Source: Pseudomonadota bacterium
GTDB taxonomy: Bacteria; Pseudomonadota; Alphaproteobacteria; Rhizobiales; Xanthobacteraceae
Assembly: GCA_018240595.1 (NCBI GenBank)
Contig: JAFEFL010000049.1
Location: forward strand, 1-64,000
DNA length: 64,000 nt
Reading direction: 5' to 3'
Position numbers and translations under genes: made by a program. Within the stretch, counting starts at the first letter, position 1. Each line of letters opens with the position of its first letter. Under the pieces are notes generated by a model that saw only the letters and a list, made by a program, of their open reading frames with translations, searched no databases and was not told where the DNA came from. Shown piece after piece: positions 35,350 through 49,582 of this stretch.

Positions 35350-36453
35350 CTAGTGTGAGACGGTTTGAAGCTTCGACCGGACGGCCGAGCCGATTTCGGC
35401 AGCGACGCGACGGCCGCTGCTCGCCTCGAAGATGTGCGCGGCGGAAGGCTGCCAACGCACGCCGACGGCGGCGCCGACCGCCGGCACGTCCTTGCCTCGC
35501 ACGCGGGCGAGGATCGGCCGTTCGCCGATCATGCAGGTGACCAGCGCTTCGCCGCCGAGGTATTCGACCGCCGTGACAACGGCGTGAATGCTGCCGGCCG
35601 CGCCCTCGCTATCCACCGTCACGTCTTCCGGGCGCAGGCCGAGCACGCGGCCTTTGCCCGGGCCGGCGAACAGCGCAGGGCCCGTCGTGCCGATAATCAC
35701 GGCGCCGTCGCGGCCGTCATCGAGATCGAGGAAACTCATCGGCGTGCCGCCGATGAAGCGTGCGGTGAACAAGGTCGCGGGCTGGTCGTACAGGTCGGCC
35801 GGCGCGCCCTGCTGTTCGATGCGGCCAGCGCGCATCAGAATGACCTCGTCGGCCATGCTCATGGCTTCGGTCTGGTCGTGCGTCACGTAGACCATGGTGA
35901 TGCCGAGCCGTTGCTGCAGCGCGCGGATTTCGCGGCGCAGGTCCTGGCGCAATTGTGCGTCGAGGTTCGACAAAGGCTCGTCGAGCAGACAGACCGGCGC
36001 CTCGGCGATCAGCGCGCGGCCGAGCGCGACGCGCTGCTGCTGGCCGCCGGACAGTTGCGCCGGCTTGCGCGCCAGCAGCGCCTCGAGGCCGAGCACGCCG
36101 GCGACCCTGGCGAGACGCGCCGCGATCTCGGCTTTCGGCGCGCCGCGCACCGACAGGCCGAAGGTGATGTTGTCGGCGACGGTGAGATGCGGGAACAGCG
36201 CGTAGGACTGGAACACCATGGCGACGCCGCGCGCCGCGCCGGTGAGGCCGGCGACGTCGCGGCCGCCGATCTCGATGGTTCCCGATGTCGGTTCCTCGAG
36301 ACCCGCGATCATGCGCAGCATGGTCGACTTGCCGCAGCCCGAGGGCCCGAGCAGTACGGTCAGATGTCCTTGCTTGACGGCAAAAGAGACGTCGGCCACG
36401 GCGGTCGTCACGCCCCAGCTCTTCGTCACGGAGCGTACGTCAACGCTATGCAC
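35350..36453 (-). CDS. Sugar ABC transporter ATPase (UgpC/MalK-like)
   Basis: A 367-residue ATPase with the MalK layout: nucleotide domain (about 1-235) with Walker A LLGPSGCGKSTM, signature LSGGQQQRVALGRAL and Walker B CLLDEPLSNLD, then an OB-fold regulatory domain. First gene of the minus-strand importer operon. GTG at 36453 is preferred; the frame upstream is not protein-like. GalU lies upstream in the same direction, 140 bases away and probably separate. Confidence 0.92.
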   Translation of the reverse strand: MHSVDVRSVTKSWGVTTAVADVSFAVKQGHLTVLLGPSGCGKSTMLRMIAGLEEPTSGTIEIGGRDVAGLTGAARGVAMVFQSYALFPHLTVADNITFGLSVRGAPKAEIAARLARVAGVLGLEALLARKPAQLSGGQQQRVALGRALIAEAPVCLLDEPLSNLDAQLRQDLRREIRALQQRLGITMVYVTHDQTEAMSMADEVILMRAGRIEQQGAPADLYDQPATLFTARFIGGTPMSFLDLDDGRDGAVIIGTTGPALFAGPGKGRVLGLRPEDVTVDSEGAAGSIHAVVTAVEYLGGEALVTCMIGERPILARVRGKDVPAVGAAVGVRWQPSAAHIFEASSGRRVAAEIGSAVRSKLQTVSH

Positions 36454-36593
36454 GACCTCGTCCCATCGGCCCGGCGGCCAGTCCCGAGTGCGGATATCAA
36501 TGCTGCATGACAGTTTTGCGACAGTCCGGCTCCCCGTCAATAAGGGAAACCGTCCTGTACAAGATCAAAGCCGATCCGCGGGACGAAGGGGCT

Positions 36594-37475
36594 CTACTTC
36601 CCGGCGAGAATGCGTTCAATCTCGCTGCGGAATTCCTTGGCGAGGTCGGGGCGGTCGAGGCCGTAGGCGACGTTGGCGGTGAGGAAGCCGATCTTCGAGC
36701 CGCAGTCGTAGCTCGTGCCTTCGAACTTGAAGCCGTAGAACGGCTGCGACTTCGCCAAAGTCAGCATGGCGTCGGTCAACTGGATTTCCCCGCCGGCGCC
36801 GGCGGCCTGGCTGCTCAGCACCTCGAACAGTTCCGGCTGCAGGATGTAGCGGCCGGTGATCGACAGGTTGGACGGCGCGTCCTTCGCTTTGGGCTTTTCG
36901 ACCATCTGCGTGACCTCGAAGGCCTTGCCTTTGGTCTTGCCGACGCCGACCACGCCGTACATGTGGATGCGGTCCATCGGCACTTCCTCGACGGCGATCA
37001 TGTTGGCCTTGTCGTCGAGGCCCGATGCCGCTTCGATCATCTGCGCGAGGCAGCCCTTCGGGTTCTTCACCAGCACGTCCGGCAGGATCACCGCGAACGG
37101 TTCGTCGCCGACCAGATCGCGCGCGCACCACACCGCGTGGCCGAGGCCGAGCGGCGACTGCTGGCGCGTGAAGCTGGTGCCGCCGGCTTCCGGCAGGTCG
37201 TCCTTGAGGAGTTCGAGATCGGCCTTCTTGCCGCGTTCGATCAGCGTCACCTCGAGCTCGAACTGACGATCGAAGTGGTCCTCGATGATGTTCTTGTTGC
37301 GGCCGGTGACGAAGATGCAGTGCTCGATGCCCGCCTCATGCGCCTCGTCCACCACGTGCTGGATCAGCGGCCTGTCGACGACCGGGAGCATCTCCTTCGG
37401 CATCGCTTTGGTAGCGGGAAGGAACCGGGTTCCCAGACCGGCGACAGGGAAAATGGCTTTGCGGACAGGTTTCAT
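36594..37475 (-). CDS. galU: UTP-glucose-1-phosphate uridylyltransferase
   Basis: A 293-residue nucleotidyltransferase that makes UDP-glucose for exopolysaccharide, lipopolysaccharide and glucans. The N-terminal KAIFPVAGLGTRFLPATKAM-type P-loop is diagnostic, and VDEAHEAGIEHCIFVTGRNK and VEEVPMDRIHMYGVVGV are family segments. It is divergent from the lytic transglycosylase gene; the 154-base gap contains a dyad that could be an operator. Confidence 0.95.
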   Translation of the reverse strand: MKPVRKAIFPVAGLGTRFLPATKAMPKEMLPVVDRPLIQHVVDEAHEAGIEHCIFVTGRNKNIIEDHFDRQFELEVTLIERGKKADLELLKDDLPEAGGTSFTRQQSPLGLGHAVWCARDLVGDEPFAVILPDVLVKNPKGCLAQMIEAASGLDDKANMIAVEEVPMDRIHMYGVVGVGKTKGKAFEVTQMVEKPKAKDAPSNLSITGRYILQPELFEVLSSQAAGAGGEIQLTDAMLTLAKSQPFYGFKFEGTSYDCGSKIGFLTANVAYGLDRPDLAKEFRSEIERILAGK

Positions 37476-37546
37476 GAAGGCAGAGACTCGCTGAGGGAGG
37501 ATGGAACTTTGGGGTGCGACTAAAAAGCATGGGCCCCGGGAAAGGT

Positions 37547-37564
37547 CCAGTTGCGGCCAACTGG
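37547..37564. promoter_or_regulatory. Dyad symmetry between divergent galU and transglycosylase genes
   Basis: CCAGTTG (37547-37553) and CAACTGG (37558-37564) are perfect inverted copies around CGGC. The dyad lies between two divergent genes and 72 bases from galU's start and 66 bases from the transglycosylase's. It could be an operator or simple hairpin. No regulator can be named. Confidence 0.35.
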
Positions 37565-37629
37565 TCCGGAATGGGACAGTCGCTTAGACTGTTAACCTCG
37601 TCGAAACGGTATTCCGGCTCCCATAGGGC

Positions 37630-38979
37630 ATGGCAAGGGCACGGCGCAGCACCTTAATGCGAAACACCCGGCAGATGTTCCTGGCCGCGGGCTTGGTCTG
37701 GCTCGCCGCCGGCGCTGCGGCTTCGGCGGGTGGCGACGGGGACCGTACCGGCACCATCCCGGCCTCGACCCGGGTCCAGACGCCCTCCTGGAGCGGCGAT
37801 GACGGGGCTTCCGGTAATCCGCTGATGACGGCCGCGGCGATCCGCGCGGCGGCCGCGAATTTCCCGAGTTGCATCGAGCGCCTTTGGCCGCTGGCGGCGC
37901 GGCGCGGTGTGTCGCGCGCCAGCTTCGAGCGGCTCACGGCGCATCTTGCGCCCGACCTGCGCATCATGGATCTGCTGGACAGCCAGCCCGAATTCACCAA
38001 GGCGGTTTGGGACTACCTGGATATCCTGGTCACCGATGAGCGCATCGCCAAGGGCCGCGCCATTCTCGCGAAGTACGGCAAGCTGTTCGACGAGGCCGAG
38101 CGCACCTACGGCGTCGATCGCTACACCATCGCCGCGATCTGGGGCGTCGAGACCGACTATGGCGCGCTCGCCGGCAACCGCCCGGTGTTGCGCTCGACTG
38201 CGACGCTCGCCTGCATCGGCCGGCGGCAGCGCTACTTCCGCGACGAATTCGTCGCCGCGCTGGAGATTCTGCATCACGGCGACGTCAAGCCGGACAAGTT
38301 CGTCGGCTCGTGGGCCGGCGCTTTCGGGCCGACGCAGTTCATGCCGACGGCGTTCAAGCGCTATGCCGTCGATGCCGATCGCGATGGGCGCAGCGACGTC
38401 ATCGACTCGATGCCGGATCTGATCGCCTCCACCGCGAACAACCTGAAGAAAGCCGGCTGGCAGAGCGGTGAGACCTGGGGTTACGAAGTCGTGGTGCCGG
38501 CCAATCTCGATTTCACGCTGGCCGGCCGCCAGCACACCATGACGATCCGTGACTGGGAGCGCCGTGGCATCGTGCGCGCCGGCGGCAAGGCGTTTCCGCG
38601 TGCGGACGATCGTGCGTTCCTGTTGGTCCCGGCCGGCGTGCAGGGGCCCGGCTTCCTGATGCTTGAAAATTTCCGGGTCATCATGCGCTACAACCCGGCC
38701 GAAGCCTATGCACTGGCCATCGGTCATCTCGCGGATCGGCTGCGGGGCGGCGGGCCATTTGTCCAGGACTGGCCACGGTACGAGCGCGTGCTGACCCGGG
38801 CCGAGCGCCTGGAACTGCAGCAACTCCTTGAACGGCATGGCTTTGACGTCGGCGAACCGGACGGCCGCATGGGCCCGAAGACGCGCGACGCGCTCCGGGA
38901 CTTCCAGATCCGCATCGGCCGCGTCCCGGACGGTTTCGCCTCGGCCGGCATGCTCGAGCGCCTGCGCGGCGACCGCTAA
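37630..38979 (+). CDS. MltB-like lytic murein transglycosylase with peptidoglycan-binding domain
   Basis: A 449-residue enzyme that cleaves the glycan strand with formation of 1,6-anhydromuramic acid. A signal peptide covers about residues 1-33. The catalytic Glu174 lies in IWGVETDYG, and FGPTQFMPTAFKRYA is typical of the family. The C-terminal 65 residues form a peptidoglycan-binding domain (LERHGFDVGEPDGRMGPKT). An alternate start is M10 (37657). Periplasmic. Divergent from galU and upstream of a DUF459 hydrolase on the same strand, so these may serve the envelope together. Confidence 0.93.
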   Translation: MARARRSTLMRNTRQMFLAAGLVWLAAGAAASAGGDGDRTGTIPASTRVQTPSWSGDDGASGNPLMTAAAIRAAAANFPSCIERLWPLAARRGVSRASFERLTAHLAPDLRIMDLLDSQPEFTKAVWDYLDILVTDERIAKGRAILAKYGKLFDEAERTYGVDRYTIAAIWGVETDYGALAGNRPVLRSTATLACIGRRQRYFRDEFVAALEILHHGDVKPDKFVGSWAGAFGPTQFMPTAFKRYAVDADRDGRSDVIDSMPDLIASTANNLKKAGWQSGETWGYEVVVPANLDFTLAGRQHTMTIRDWERRGIVRAGGKAFPRADDRAFLLVPAGVQGPGFLMLENFRVIMRYNPAEAYALAIGHLADRLRGGGPFVQDWPRYERVLTRAERLELQQLLERHGFDVGEPDGRMGPKTRDALRDFQIRIGRVPDGFASAGMLERLRGDR

Positions 38980-39076
38980 CCGAGCCCAGACCTTCGAGTT
39001 GACATTTTTGGCGCGCTATTGGCCCATGCGGAAGGGGCCTGCCGCAGGTACCCCGATATCGGCGTTGGACCGCAAC

Positions 39077-40909
39077 ATGGCGCGCAAATTGGGGCTCAAG
39101 AACTGGCGTTTCGGGCTGGCCGTCCTGGTCCTGGCCGAATGCGCGACGTTCGGCGCCCCGGCGATCGCGCCGGTGACCCCGGCCGCCGCCCAGTTCTTCG
39201 ACCAGCGCTATCCGTCGCTGTCGCGCCAGCGGCCGCGCAGCGGCGGCTTCTTCGATAGTCTGTTCGGCGGCGGCCGCTCCAGCGGCGAGCGCGAAGTGCC
39301 CAACCCCTATCAGCACCAATATCAGTTGCAGCGCGAGGCGCCGTCCGAGACGTCGCGGGCGCCGGCCGCGCGCAAGGACACCAAGCCCGACCAGGGCGAG
39401 CCGACGACGAACATCGTGGTCCTCGGCGACAGCATGGCGGACTGGCTCGCTTATGGTCTCGAGGATGCCTTCGGCGACGCGCCGGAAATCGGCATCGTGC
39501 GCAAGAACAAGCCGTTCTCGGGTCTGTTGCGCTACGACTCCAAGAACGACCTCGACTGGTGGCATGTCGCCCGCGATCTGCTCGCCAACGAGAAGGCGAG
39601 CTACGTGGTGATGATGATCGGCGTCGGCGATCGTCAGAACATGCGCGAAAAGGACGTCGCCAAGGAAGCCGAACAGCAGAAGGCGGACGCCGCCAAGACC
39701 GCCCAGACGACTTCCGATCAGGCCAAGACCGACGCGGCGAAGACTGACGCTGCCAAGGCCGACCCGGCGAAGTCGCCCGACGCCGCGAAAGCCGATCCGA
39801 ACAAGCCGGATGACGGCAAGGCCGACGACAGGACGGACGAGGCCAAGACCGACGCCGAACAGGCGATCGTCGCGCCGGAGCCGAAGCGCACCGCCAAGCG
39901 GGCCGGCAACGGTGTCATCGAATTCCGGACCGACGAATGGGCGAAGGTCTATTCGCACCGCATCGACGAAACGATCGCCGCGCTGAAGAGCAAGGGCGTG
40001 CCGGTGTTCTGGGTCGGCCTGCCGTCGATCCGCGGCACCAAATCGACCGCGGATGTCAGCTACCTCAACGATCTTTATCGCGCGCGCGCCGAAAAGGCCG
40101 GCGCGGTCTATGTCGACGTGTGGGACGGCTTCGTCGACGAAGGCGGCAAGTTCACCACCTTCGGCCCGGACTATGAAGGCCAGATGCGCCGCCTGCGTTC
40201 GGCCGACGGCGTCTATTTCACCAAATACGGCGCGCGCAAGCTGGCGCACTATGTCGAGCGCGAGATCCGCCGCACCATGGCGAACCGCGGTCCGATCGCG
40301 CTGCCGATGGGACCGACACCGGCGATGCCGGCCGATGGGAAATCGGCGGTGCGGCCGCTCGCCGGTCCGGTGGTGCCGCTGACGACGATCAGCGGCAATA
40401 ATGACGAACTCGCCGGCGGCAACGTCGCGCAGGCACGCGCCGATGCCTCGGCGGCGGCAGTGCTGGTAAAGGGCGATCCGATCGCGCCGGCGCCTGGCCG
40501 CGCCGACGATTTCATCTGGCCGCCGGGCAGCGAACGTCCGAAGGTCGAAGCGCCTGTCGCCAAGCCTGCGGCTGCGGCGAAACCCCAGGCCGCGATAACG
40601 CCGCCGGCCGCGCCGGTGGCGACGCCTGCCGTTGCTCCTCCGGTCGCGGTCGCTCCTGCGCCGCCGCCGGTCGCGGCCAAGCCGCCCAATGCGCCTCAGG
40701 CCATCATGACGCCGGAGCCGGCGGCCGCCGCCAAACCGGAACCCAAGCAAGAGACCAAGCCTGAAGCGAAGCCGCGCGCCGCCGAAGCGCGGCCGCAACC
40801 GCGCCATCCGCAGGCCGCCGATCCGCGGGCACCGCGCCCGCCGCAGGGCATCGCGCAGCAGCCGCCGCGCCGCCGTGACGAGGGCGGGCTGTTCGGGTTG
40901 TTCCGCTGA
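39077..40909 (+). CDS. DUF459 SGNH/GDSL-type hydrolase with low-complexity insertion
   Basis: A 610-residue exported protein. A signal peptide runs to about residue 39 (PAAAQ). The SGNH block I is LGDSMADWL (Ser at about 119) and a block V-like [10 protein letters not shown] follows, with Tyr where a typical GDSL enzyme has the catalytic His. Residues about 192-270 are an Ala/Lys/Asp repeat that splits the hydrolase fold. Residues about 470-600 are Pro/Ala-rich. DUF459 proteins are related to acyl esterases acting on periplasmic polysaccharides. An earlier ATG at 39026 is in frame; ATG 39077 gives the best signal peptide. It is followed by a bidirectional terminator. Confidence 0.82.
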   Translation: MARKLGLKNWRFGLAVLVLAECATFGAPAIAPVTPAAAQFFDQRYPSLSRQRPRSGGFFDSLFGGGRSSGEREVPNPYQHQYQLQREAPSETSRAPAARKDTKPDQGEPTTNIVVLGDSMADWLAYGLEDAFGDAPEIGIVRKNKPFSGLLRYDSKNDLDWWHVARDLLANEKASYVVMMIGVGDRQNMREKDVAKEAEQQKADAAKTAQTTSDQAKTDAAKTDAAKADPAKSPDAAKADPNKPDDGKADDRTDEAKTDAEQAIVAPEPKRTAKRAGNGVIEFRTDEWAKVYSHRIDETIAALKSKGVPVFWVGLPSIRGTKSTADVSYLNDLYRARAEKAGAVYVDVWDGFVDEGGKFTTFGPDYEGQMRRLRSADGVYFTKYGARKLAHYVEREIRRTMANRGPIALPMGPTPAMPADGKSAVRPLAGPVVPLTTISGNNDELAGGNVAQARADASAAAVLVKGDPIAPAPGRADDFIWPPGSERPKVEAPVAKPAAAAKPQAAITPPAAPVATPAVAPPVAVAPAPPPVAAKPPNAPQAIMTPEPAAAAKPEPKQETKPEAKPRAAEARPQPRHPQAADPRAPRPPQGIAQQPPRRRDEGGLFGLFR

Positions 40910-40933
40910 AGTATCGGGCAGCGTCGTCGCAAT

Positions 40934-40965
40934 AAAAAAGCCCCGCACGCGCGGGGCTTTTTGTT
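40934..40965. terminator. Bidirectional rho-independent terminator
   Basis: A run of A's leads into GCCCCGC, a short ACGC loop and GCGGGGC, followed by TTTTTGTTT. The flanking A and T runs let it work for both the DUF459 gene and the convergent gltD gene. Confidence 0.9.
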
Positions 40966-40978
40966 TCGCGTTGATGGC

Positions 40979-42421
40979 TCAACGCGGCAGCGTGGTCGAG
41001 CCCATCAGGTACTTGTCGACGGCATGCGCGCACTGGCGGCCTTCGCGGATCGCCCAGACGACCAGCGATTGGCCGCGCCGCATGTCGCCGGCGGCGAACA
41101 CTTTCGGCACCGAGGTGAGATAGCCGGTCGTGTCGGCGCTGACATTGCCGCGGTTGTCGAGCGCGACGTCGAGCGTCTTCAGCATGCCGTCATGGACCGG
41201 GTGCACGAAGCCCATGGCGAGCAGCACCAGATCGGCTTCGATCTCGAATTCGGTGCCCGGCACCGGCTTGAACTTGTCGTCGAGATGGGCGCAGTGCAGC
41301 TTCTTCACCTGGCCGTTCTCGCCGGAGAACTTCAGAGTACCGACGGCGAAGTCGCGCTTGGCGCCTTCGAGGTGGCTCGACGAGGTGCGCATCTTCAGCG
41401 GCCAGTTCGGCCACGTCAGGTCCTTGTTTTCCTTTTCCGGCGGCGCCGGCATGATCTCGAAGTTGGTCACCGAGATCGCGCCCTGACGGATCGACGTGCC
41501 GATACAGTCCGAGCCGGTATCGCCGCCGCCAATGACGACGACCTTCTTGCCGGTCGCCAGGATCGGCTCGACCGAGCCGAGCGGTTCGTTCGACACGCGC
41601 CGGTTCTGCTGCGGCAGGAAATCCATGGCGAAGTGGATGCCCTTGAGCTCGCGGCCCGGGATCGGCAGGTCGCGCGGCTTTTCCGAACCGCCGGCCAGCA
41701 CCACGGCATCGTATTCCGCGGTCAGCTTCTCGACCGGCATATCGACACCGACATGGACGCCGTAATGGAAGGTGACGCCCTCGGCCTGCATCTGCGTGAC
41801 GCGGCGGTCGACGTGGACCTTCTCCATCTTGAAGTCCGGAATGCCGTAGCGCATCAGGCCGCCGGCCTTGGCCCAGCGTTCGAACACATGAACGTCGTGG
41901 CCGGCGCGGGCGAGCTGCTGCGCGCAGGCCATGCCGGCGGGGCCGGAGCCAACGACGGCGACCTTCTTGCCGGTCTTGTGCGCCGGCGTCTCGGGCTTCA
42001 GGCCCTGCGCGATGGCGCGGTCGGCGATCTCGCATTCGATGGTCTTGATGGTGACCGGCGTGTCCTCGATGTTGAGCGTGCACGAGGCCTCGCACGGCGC
42101 CGGGCAGACGCGGCCCGTCACTTCCGGGAAATTGTTGGTCGAGTGCAGGTTGCGCGCCGCCTCGTCCCATTCGTTGCGATAGACCAGATCGTTCCAATCC
42201 GGGATCTGGTTGTTCACGGGGCAGCCGGTCGGCTGGCCGGTGATGCGGCTGGTGCCGTGGCAATAGGGCACGCCGCAATCCATGCAGCGCGCCGCCTGGT
42301 CGCGCACTTCCTTGTCGGGAAGCGGCAGAACAAATTCACGATAGTGTTTGATACGCTCCTCGACCGGAGCGTACTTGCGATCGTGACGTTCGAACTCGAG
42401 AAAACCGGTAATCTTGCCCAT
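40979..42421 (-). CDS. gltD: Glutamate synthase small subunit
   Basis: A 480-residue flavoprotein that feeds NADPH electrons to the large subunit. The N-terminal cluster region has [11 protein letters not shown] and [12 protein letters not shown] motif [14 protein letters not shown] and NADPH motif [11 protein letters not shown] are visible. The ATG at 42421 starts one base after the gltB stop, so the two are tightly coupled. Upstream frame extension to 42478 is Arg-rich and overlaps gltB, so it is rejected. Confidence 0.96.
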   Translation of the reverse strand: MGKITGFLEFERHDRKYAPVEERIKHYREFVLPLPDKEVRDQAARCMDCGVPYCHGTSRITGQPTGCPVNNQIPDWNDLVYRNEWDEAARNLHSTNNFPEVTGRVCPAPCEASCTLNIEDTPVTIKTIECEIADRAIAQGLKPETPAHKTGKKVAVVGSGPAGMACAQQLARAGHDVHVFERWAKAGGLMRYGIPDFKMEKVHVDRRVTQMQAEGVTFHYGVHVGVDMPVEKLTAEYDAVVLAGGSEKPRDLPIPGRELKGIHFAMDFLPQQNRRVSNEPLGSVEPILATGKKVVVIGGGDTGSDCIGTSIRQGAISVTNFEIMPAPPEKENKDLTWPNWPLKMRTSSSHLEGAKRDFAVGTLKFSGENGQVKKLHCAHLDDKFKPVPGTEFEIEADLVLLAMGFVHPVHDGMLKTLDVALDNRGNVSADTTGYLTSVPKVFAAGDMRRGQSLVVWAIREGRQCAHAVDKYLMGSTTLPR

Positions 42422-42422
42422 C

Positions 42423-47180
<4,758 letters not shown>

Positions 47181-47356
47181 CGTCATCCTGCCCCGCCGGG
47201 TCATTCCGGCGCACTTCGCTCGTCTGCGACACCTGATTTCAAGCTGCACGATCGCAGCCTTCAAGGGCCCGCAGGCAAAGCGTACCGATCTTAAGAAGGC
47301 GCGAGCCCGGTCCGGTCCTTGGGGACCCGACGGCTGCACCCATTCGGGCGCCCGCT

Positions 47357-47385
47357 GTGCCTGCCCCGCTTCAACAAGCAGGCAC
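47357..47385 (-). promoter_or_regulatory. gltB leader hairpin A
   Basis: GTGCCTGC (47357-47364) pairs with GCAGGCAC (47378-47385), an 8-base-pair stem with a 13-base loop, about 180-200 bases before the gltB start. It could be part of an attenuation or stability structure. Confidence 0.45.
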
Positions 47386-47398
47386 CGCAGCGGCCCCA

Positions 47399-47421
47399 TT
47401 AGGACAGCAATGCTGTCCTAA
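47399..47421 (-). promoter_or_regulatory. gltB leader palindrome B
   Basis: TTAGGACAGC (47399-47408) and GCTGTCCTAA (47412-47421) are perfect inverted copies around AAT. It is either an operator for a dimeric regulator or the stem of a leader hairpin, adjacent to hairpin A. Confidence 0.5.
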
Positions 47422-47670
47422 CGGACCATGCCAAATTTTGCCTTGCCGCACAAGACCGGTCCACGTCGGAATCGCTCAAGTTTGGCGTTTTGTTGCGGCT
47501 CCGGCTTCCGCCCAAGCAAGAACAACACCACGGCCGGGCCGTTTCGCGCAATGGCATTGCGCCGGCCGCCAAAACCCCAACCGGATTAACCGTTTAATGG
47601 TGAAAACGGGAAACAGCGGCGCGTTTCCCGCCCTTCGATAAGGTGGTGCAACCCCTTTTTGGAGCTGCCC

Positions 47671-48408
47671 ATGTCTCTTGCCGATGCCAGCCGGACTTCT
47701 CTGGGCGACCGGGCCAACGGCGCCGCCGCCATGGAACGATTGGCCGACCGCCTGGTCAGCATGGCGCCGCCGCCACTGGACCTGCCGCATGGGGCCATCG
47801 TGCGCCAGTCACCGGCGGTTGCCGCCGGCCTTGCCGCCAGCGCCGCCATCGCCCGCCGCGCCGACGAGCGCGCGCGCCGTTCGCGGCGCCCGATCCTCAC
47901 GATGCTGGTCGACAGTTTCGTCGCCGCATGCTCCTTCGTGCCGTACTCCGCGGTGGCGCTGGCGCTGCGTCTGTTAATGGCGCGCGTCTTCTTCCTCGAC
48001 GGCCAGACCAAGGTCGACGGCCTGTGGCTGCCGGTGCGGGTCGCCGAGCTCACCAGGTCCTACGTCACCGGCTTCGACTTCTCGGTCATCGTGCCGACCG
48101 GCGTACGGCCCGAAATTTTCAGCGCCTTCGCCACGCAATATCCGCGGCTGCCGGTGCCGCCGGCGATCGCAGCCTATGCTGTGAGTTTCGCCGAATTCGC
48201 CCTGCCGGTGCTGCTGGTCATCGGCCTCGGCACCCGTTTCGCCGCGCTCGGCCTGCTCGTCATAAGCGCCATGATTCTCGGCTTCGTCGCCACCGATCCG
48301 CTCGCCAGCGTGCATCTCTACTGGGCGGCGCTGCTCGCCGTGCTGGTGACGCAAGGTCCCGGCGCGGTGTCGTTCGACCATCTCATCCGCCGGTGGAAGG
48401 GGCACTGA
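47671..48408 (+). CDS. DoxX family membrane protein with N-terminal extension
   Basis: A 245-residue protein. Residues about 100-235 form the four-segment DoxX domain (LRLLMARVFFLDGQTKV opening, then FALPVLLVIGLGTRFAAL). The preceding 95 residues are hydrophilic with one possible hydrophobic stretch and have no family I recognise. GGAG seven bases before the ATG at 47671 fixes the start. DoxX proteins are linked to redox/thiol stress, but this is not shown here. The next gene begins right after its stop. Confidence 0.8.
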   Translation: MSLADASRTSLGDRANGAAAMERLADRLVSMAPPPLDLPHGAIVRQSPAVAAGLAASAAIARRADERARRSRRPILTMLVDSFVAACSFVPYSAVALALRLLMARVFFLDGQTKVDGLWLPVRVAELTRSYVTGFDFSVIVPTGVRPEIFSAFATQYPRLPVPPAIAAYAVSFAEFALPVLLVIGLGTRFAALGLLVISAMILGFVATDPLASVHLYWAALLAVLVTQGPGAVSFDHLIRRWKGH

Positions 48409-49062
48409 TTGCGTCAGGTGCTGACCCGCGCGCTTGCCATCGCGGTGCTGTCCGGCGCCGCGATGACGGCGTTCGCCGACAATGTCAGCATTCCCTACAG
48501 CGCCGGCATTCCGTACTACGCGCGCGGCCCGCGCATTATCCACGTGCCGCAGCCCGGCGAAGATCTGCGCGGCAGCGAGGCGAGCCTGCGCGGCGATACA
48601 TCCGCGGACATCGACGATGACGAGGCGACCGATGTCGCGCCGCCGCCGCATCGTGCGATGAAGCCGCAATCGGCCACGCATATTCACGAGCGGCCGAAGA
48701 CGCGGCAAAAGGAACGCACGCAGGCTGTCGCCAAAGCGAGCCCGCATCGCGAGCCGCGCCGCAAGCCCTACAACGTATCGCTGCCCGAGCCGCCACCGCC
48801 GCCGCCGGAGCCGACCGGTCCGCGCCGCGCGCTGCTCAGCGCGCCGCCGCCGTTGTCTTCGTTGTCCGATGGCCCGACGCCGATCCGCCCGACGCCGCGT
48901 TTCGGCTCGCCGCTGCCGGAGCCGGCGGCCTCCGCGCCATCGCTCGATGACGTGACGGCATCAGCGCCCATGCAGCAACCTGCCGCCGCACCCGTCGACA
49001 CCAGCGACGATCATCTGCCGCCGCCTGGCGATCCGCGCCTCGCGCCGCCGGAGCCGAAATAA
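48409..49062 (+). CDS. Pro-rich secreted protein of unknown function
   Basis: A 217-residue protein starting with TTG directly after the DoxX stop (TGATTG). A signal peptide ends near residue 23 (TAFADN). The mature protein is rich in Pro, Ala and Arg (PEPPPPPPEP near 120-130, then PTPIRPTPR) and is probably disordered in the periplasm. No catalytic motif. It is coupled to the DoxX gene and followed by a strong terminator. The rare start codon suggests low or coupled expression. I do not recognise a family. Confidence 0.6.
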   Translation: MRQVLTRALAIAVLSGAAMTAFADNVSIPYSAGIPYYARGPRIIHVPQPGEDLRGSEASLRGDTSADIDDDEATDVAPPPHRAMKPQSATHIHERPKTRQKERTQAVAKASPHREPRRKPYNVSLPEPPPPPPEPTGPRRALLSAPPPLSSLSDGPTPIRPTPRFGSPLPEPAASAPSLDDVTASAPMQQPAAAPVDTSDDHLPPPGDPRLAPPEPK

Positions 49063-49094
49063 AAAAGCGCCCCGGGGCATCCGGGGCGCTTTCT
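49061..49094. terminator. Bidirectional terminator between Pro-rich protein and hsp20 genes
   Basis: AAAAA, then AGCGCCCCGG (49066-49075), GGCAT loop, CCGGGGCGCT (49081-49090) and TTCTC. On the minus strand the A run becomes a T tract after the stem, so it ends transcription from both convergent genes. Confidence 0.9.
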
Positions 49095-49126
49095 CAGTCT
49101 GAATTCTGGAGGGCAGGCGTCGCGGG

Positions 49127-49582
49127 TTACGCGGCGACCTTGTTCTCGACCACCTGGGGCTTGGCCTGGGCGTTGCCGATCGGAATCTGCCGCGGCTTCT
49201 TGGCCTCGGGAATCTCGCGCACGAGGTCGACGTGCAGCAAGCCGTTCTCGAGAGCGGCGTTCTTCACGGTCACATAATCGGCGAGCTGGAATACGCGCTC
49301 GAAGGCGCGCGCAGCGATGCCCTGATAGAGCACTTCGCCATTCTGCGCCGTCTGCGCCTGCTTGCTGCCCTTGATGGTGAGGGTGTTCTCTTTCGATTCG
49401 ATCGAAAGCTCGTTCTCGCCGAAGCCGGCTACCGCGACGGTGATGCGATAGGCGTTCTCGCCGGTGCGCTCGATGTTGTAAGGCGGGTAGCCCGGCGCGG
49501 CTTCAAAGCCGTCGAGCATCGAGAACAGCCGGTCAAAGCCGACGGTCGAACGGTAAAGGGGAGAGAGATCGAAAGTACGCAT
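49127..49582 (-). CDS. Hsp20 small heat-shock protein (IbpA-like)
   Basis: A 151-residue alpha-crystallin-domain chaperone that binds unfolded proteins. The start MRTFDLSPLYRSTVGFDRLF and the YPPYNIERTGENAYRITVAVAGF segment are typical of the rhizobial class A IbpA-type proteins; the AFERVFQLADYVTVKNAALENGLLHVDL region ends the crystallin domain. The leader holds a GGAGG site embedded in a hairpin, and an RpoH-type promoter lies upstream (separate entries), so heat induction at both levels is likely. Confidence 0.95.
   Translation of the reverse strand: MRTFDLSPLYRSTVGFDRLFSMLDGFEAAPGYPPYNIERTGENAYRITVAVAGFGENELSIESKENTLTIKGSKQAQTAQNGEVLYQGIAARAFERVFQLADYVTVKNAALENGLLHVDLVREIPEAKKPRQIPIGNAQAKPQVVENKVAA

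Larger units (their letters stand above)
47181..47670. other. Divergent gltB / DoxX intergenic region
   Basis: This 490-base gap carries no credible gene; short frames lack family features. The gltB side holds two strong hairpins (47357-47385 and 47399-47421), so gltB probably has a long structured leader. Nearer the DoxX gene are TTAACCGTTTAA (about 47586-47597) and a GGAG ribosome site at 47660-47663. No promoter is assigned with confidence. Confidence 0.55.

Noticed and set aside
38681..40948. Minus-strand Arg/Gly-rich frame opposite the DUF459 gene
   Set aside because: Repetitive translation mirrors the repeat and Pro/Ala regions of DUF459; not a gene.
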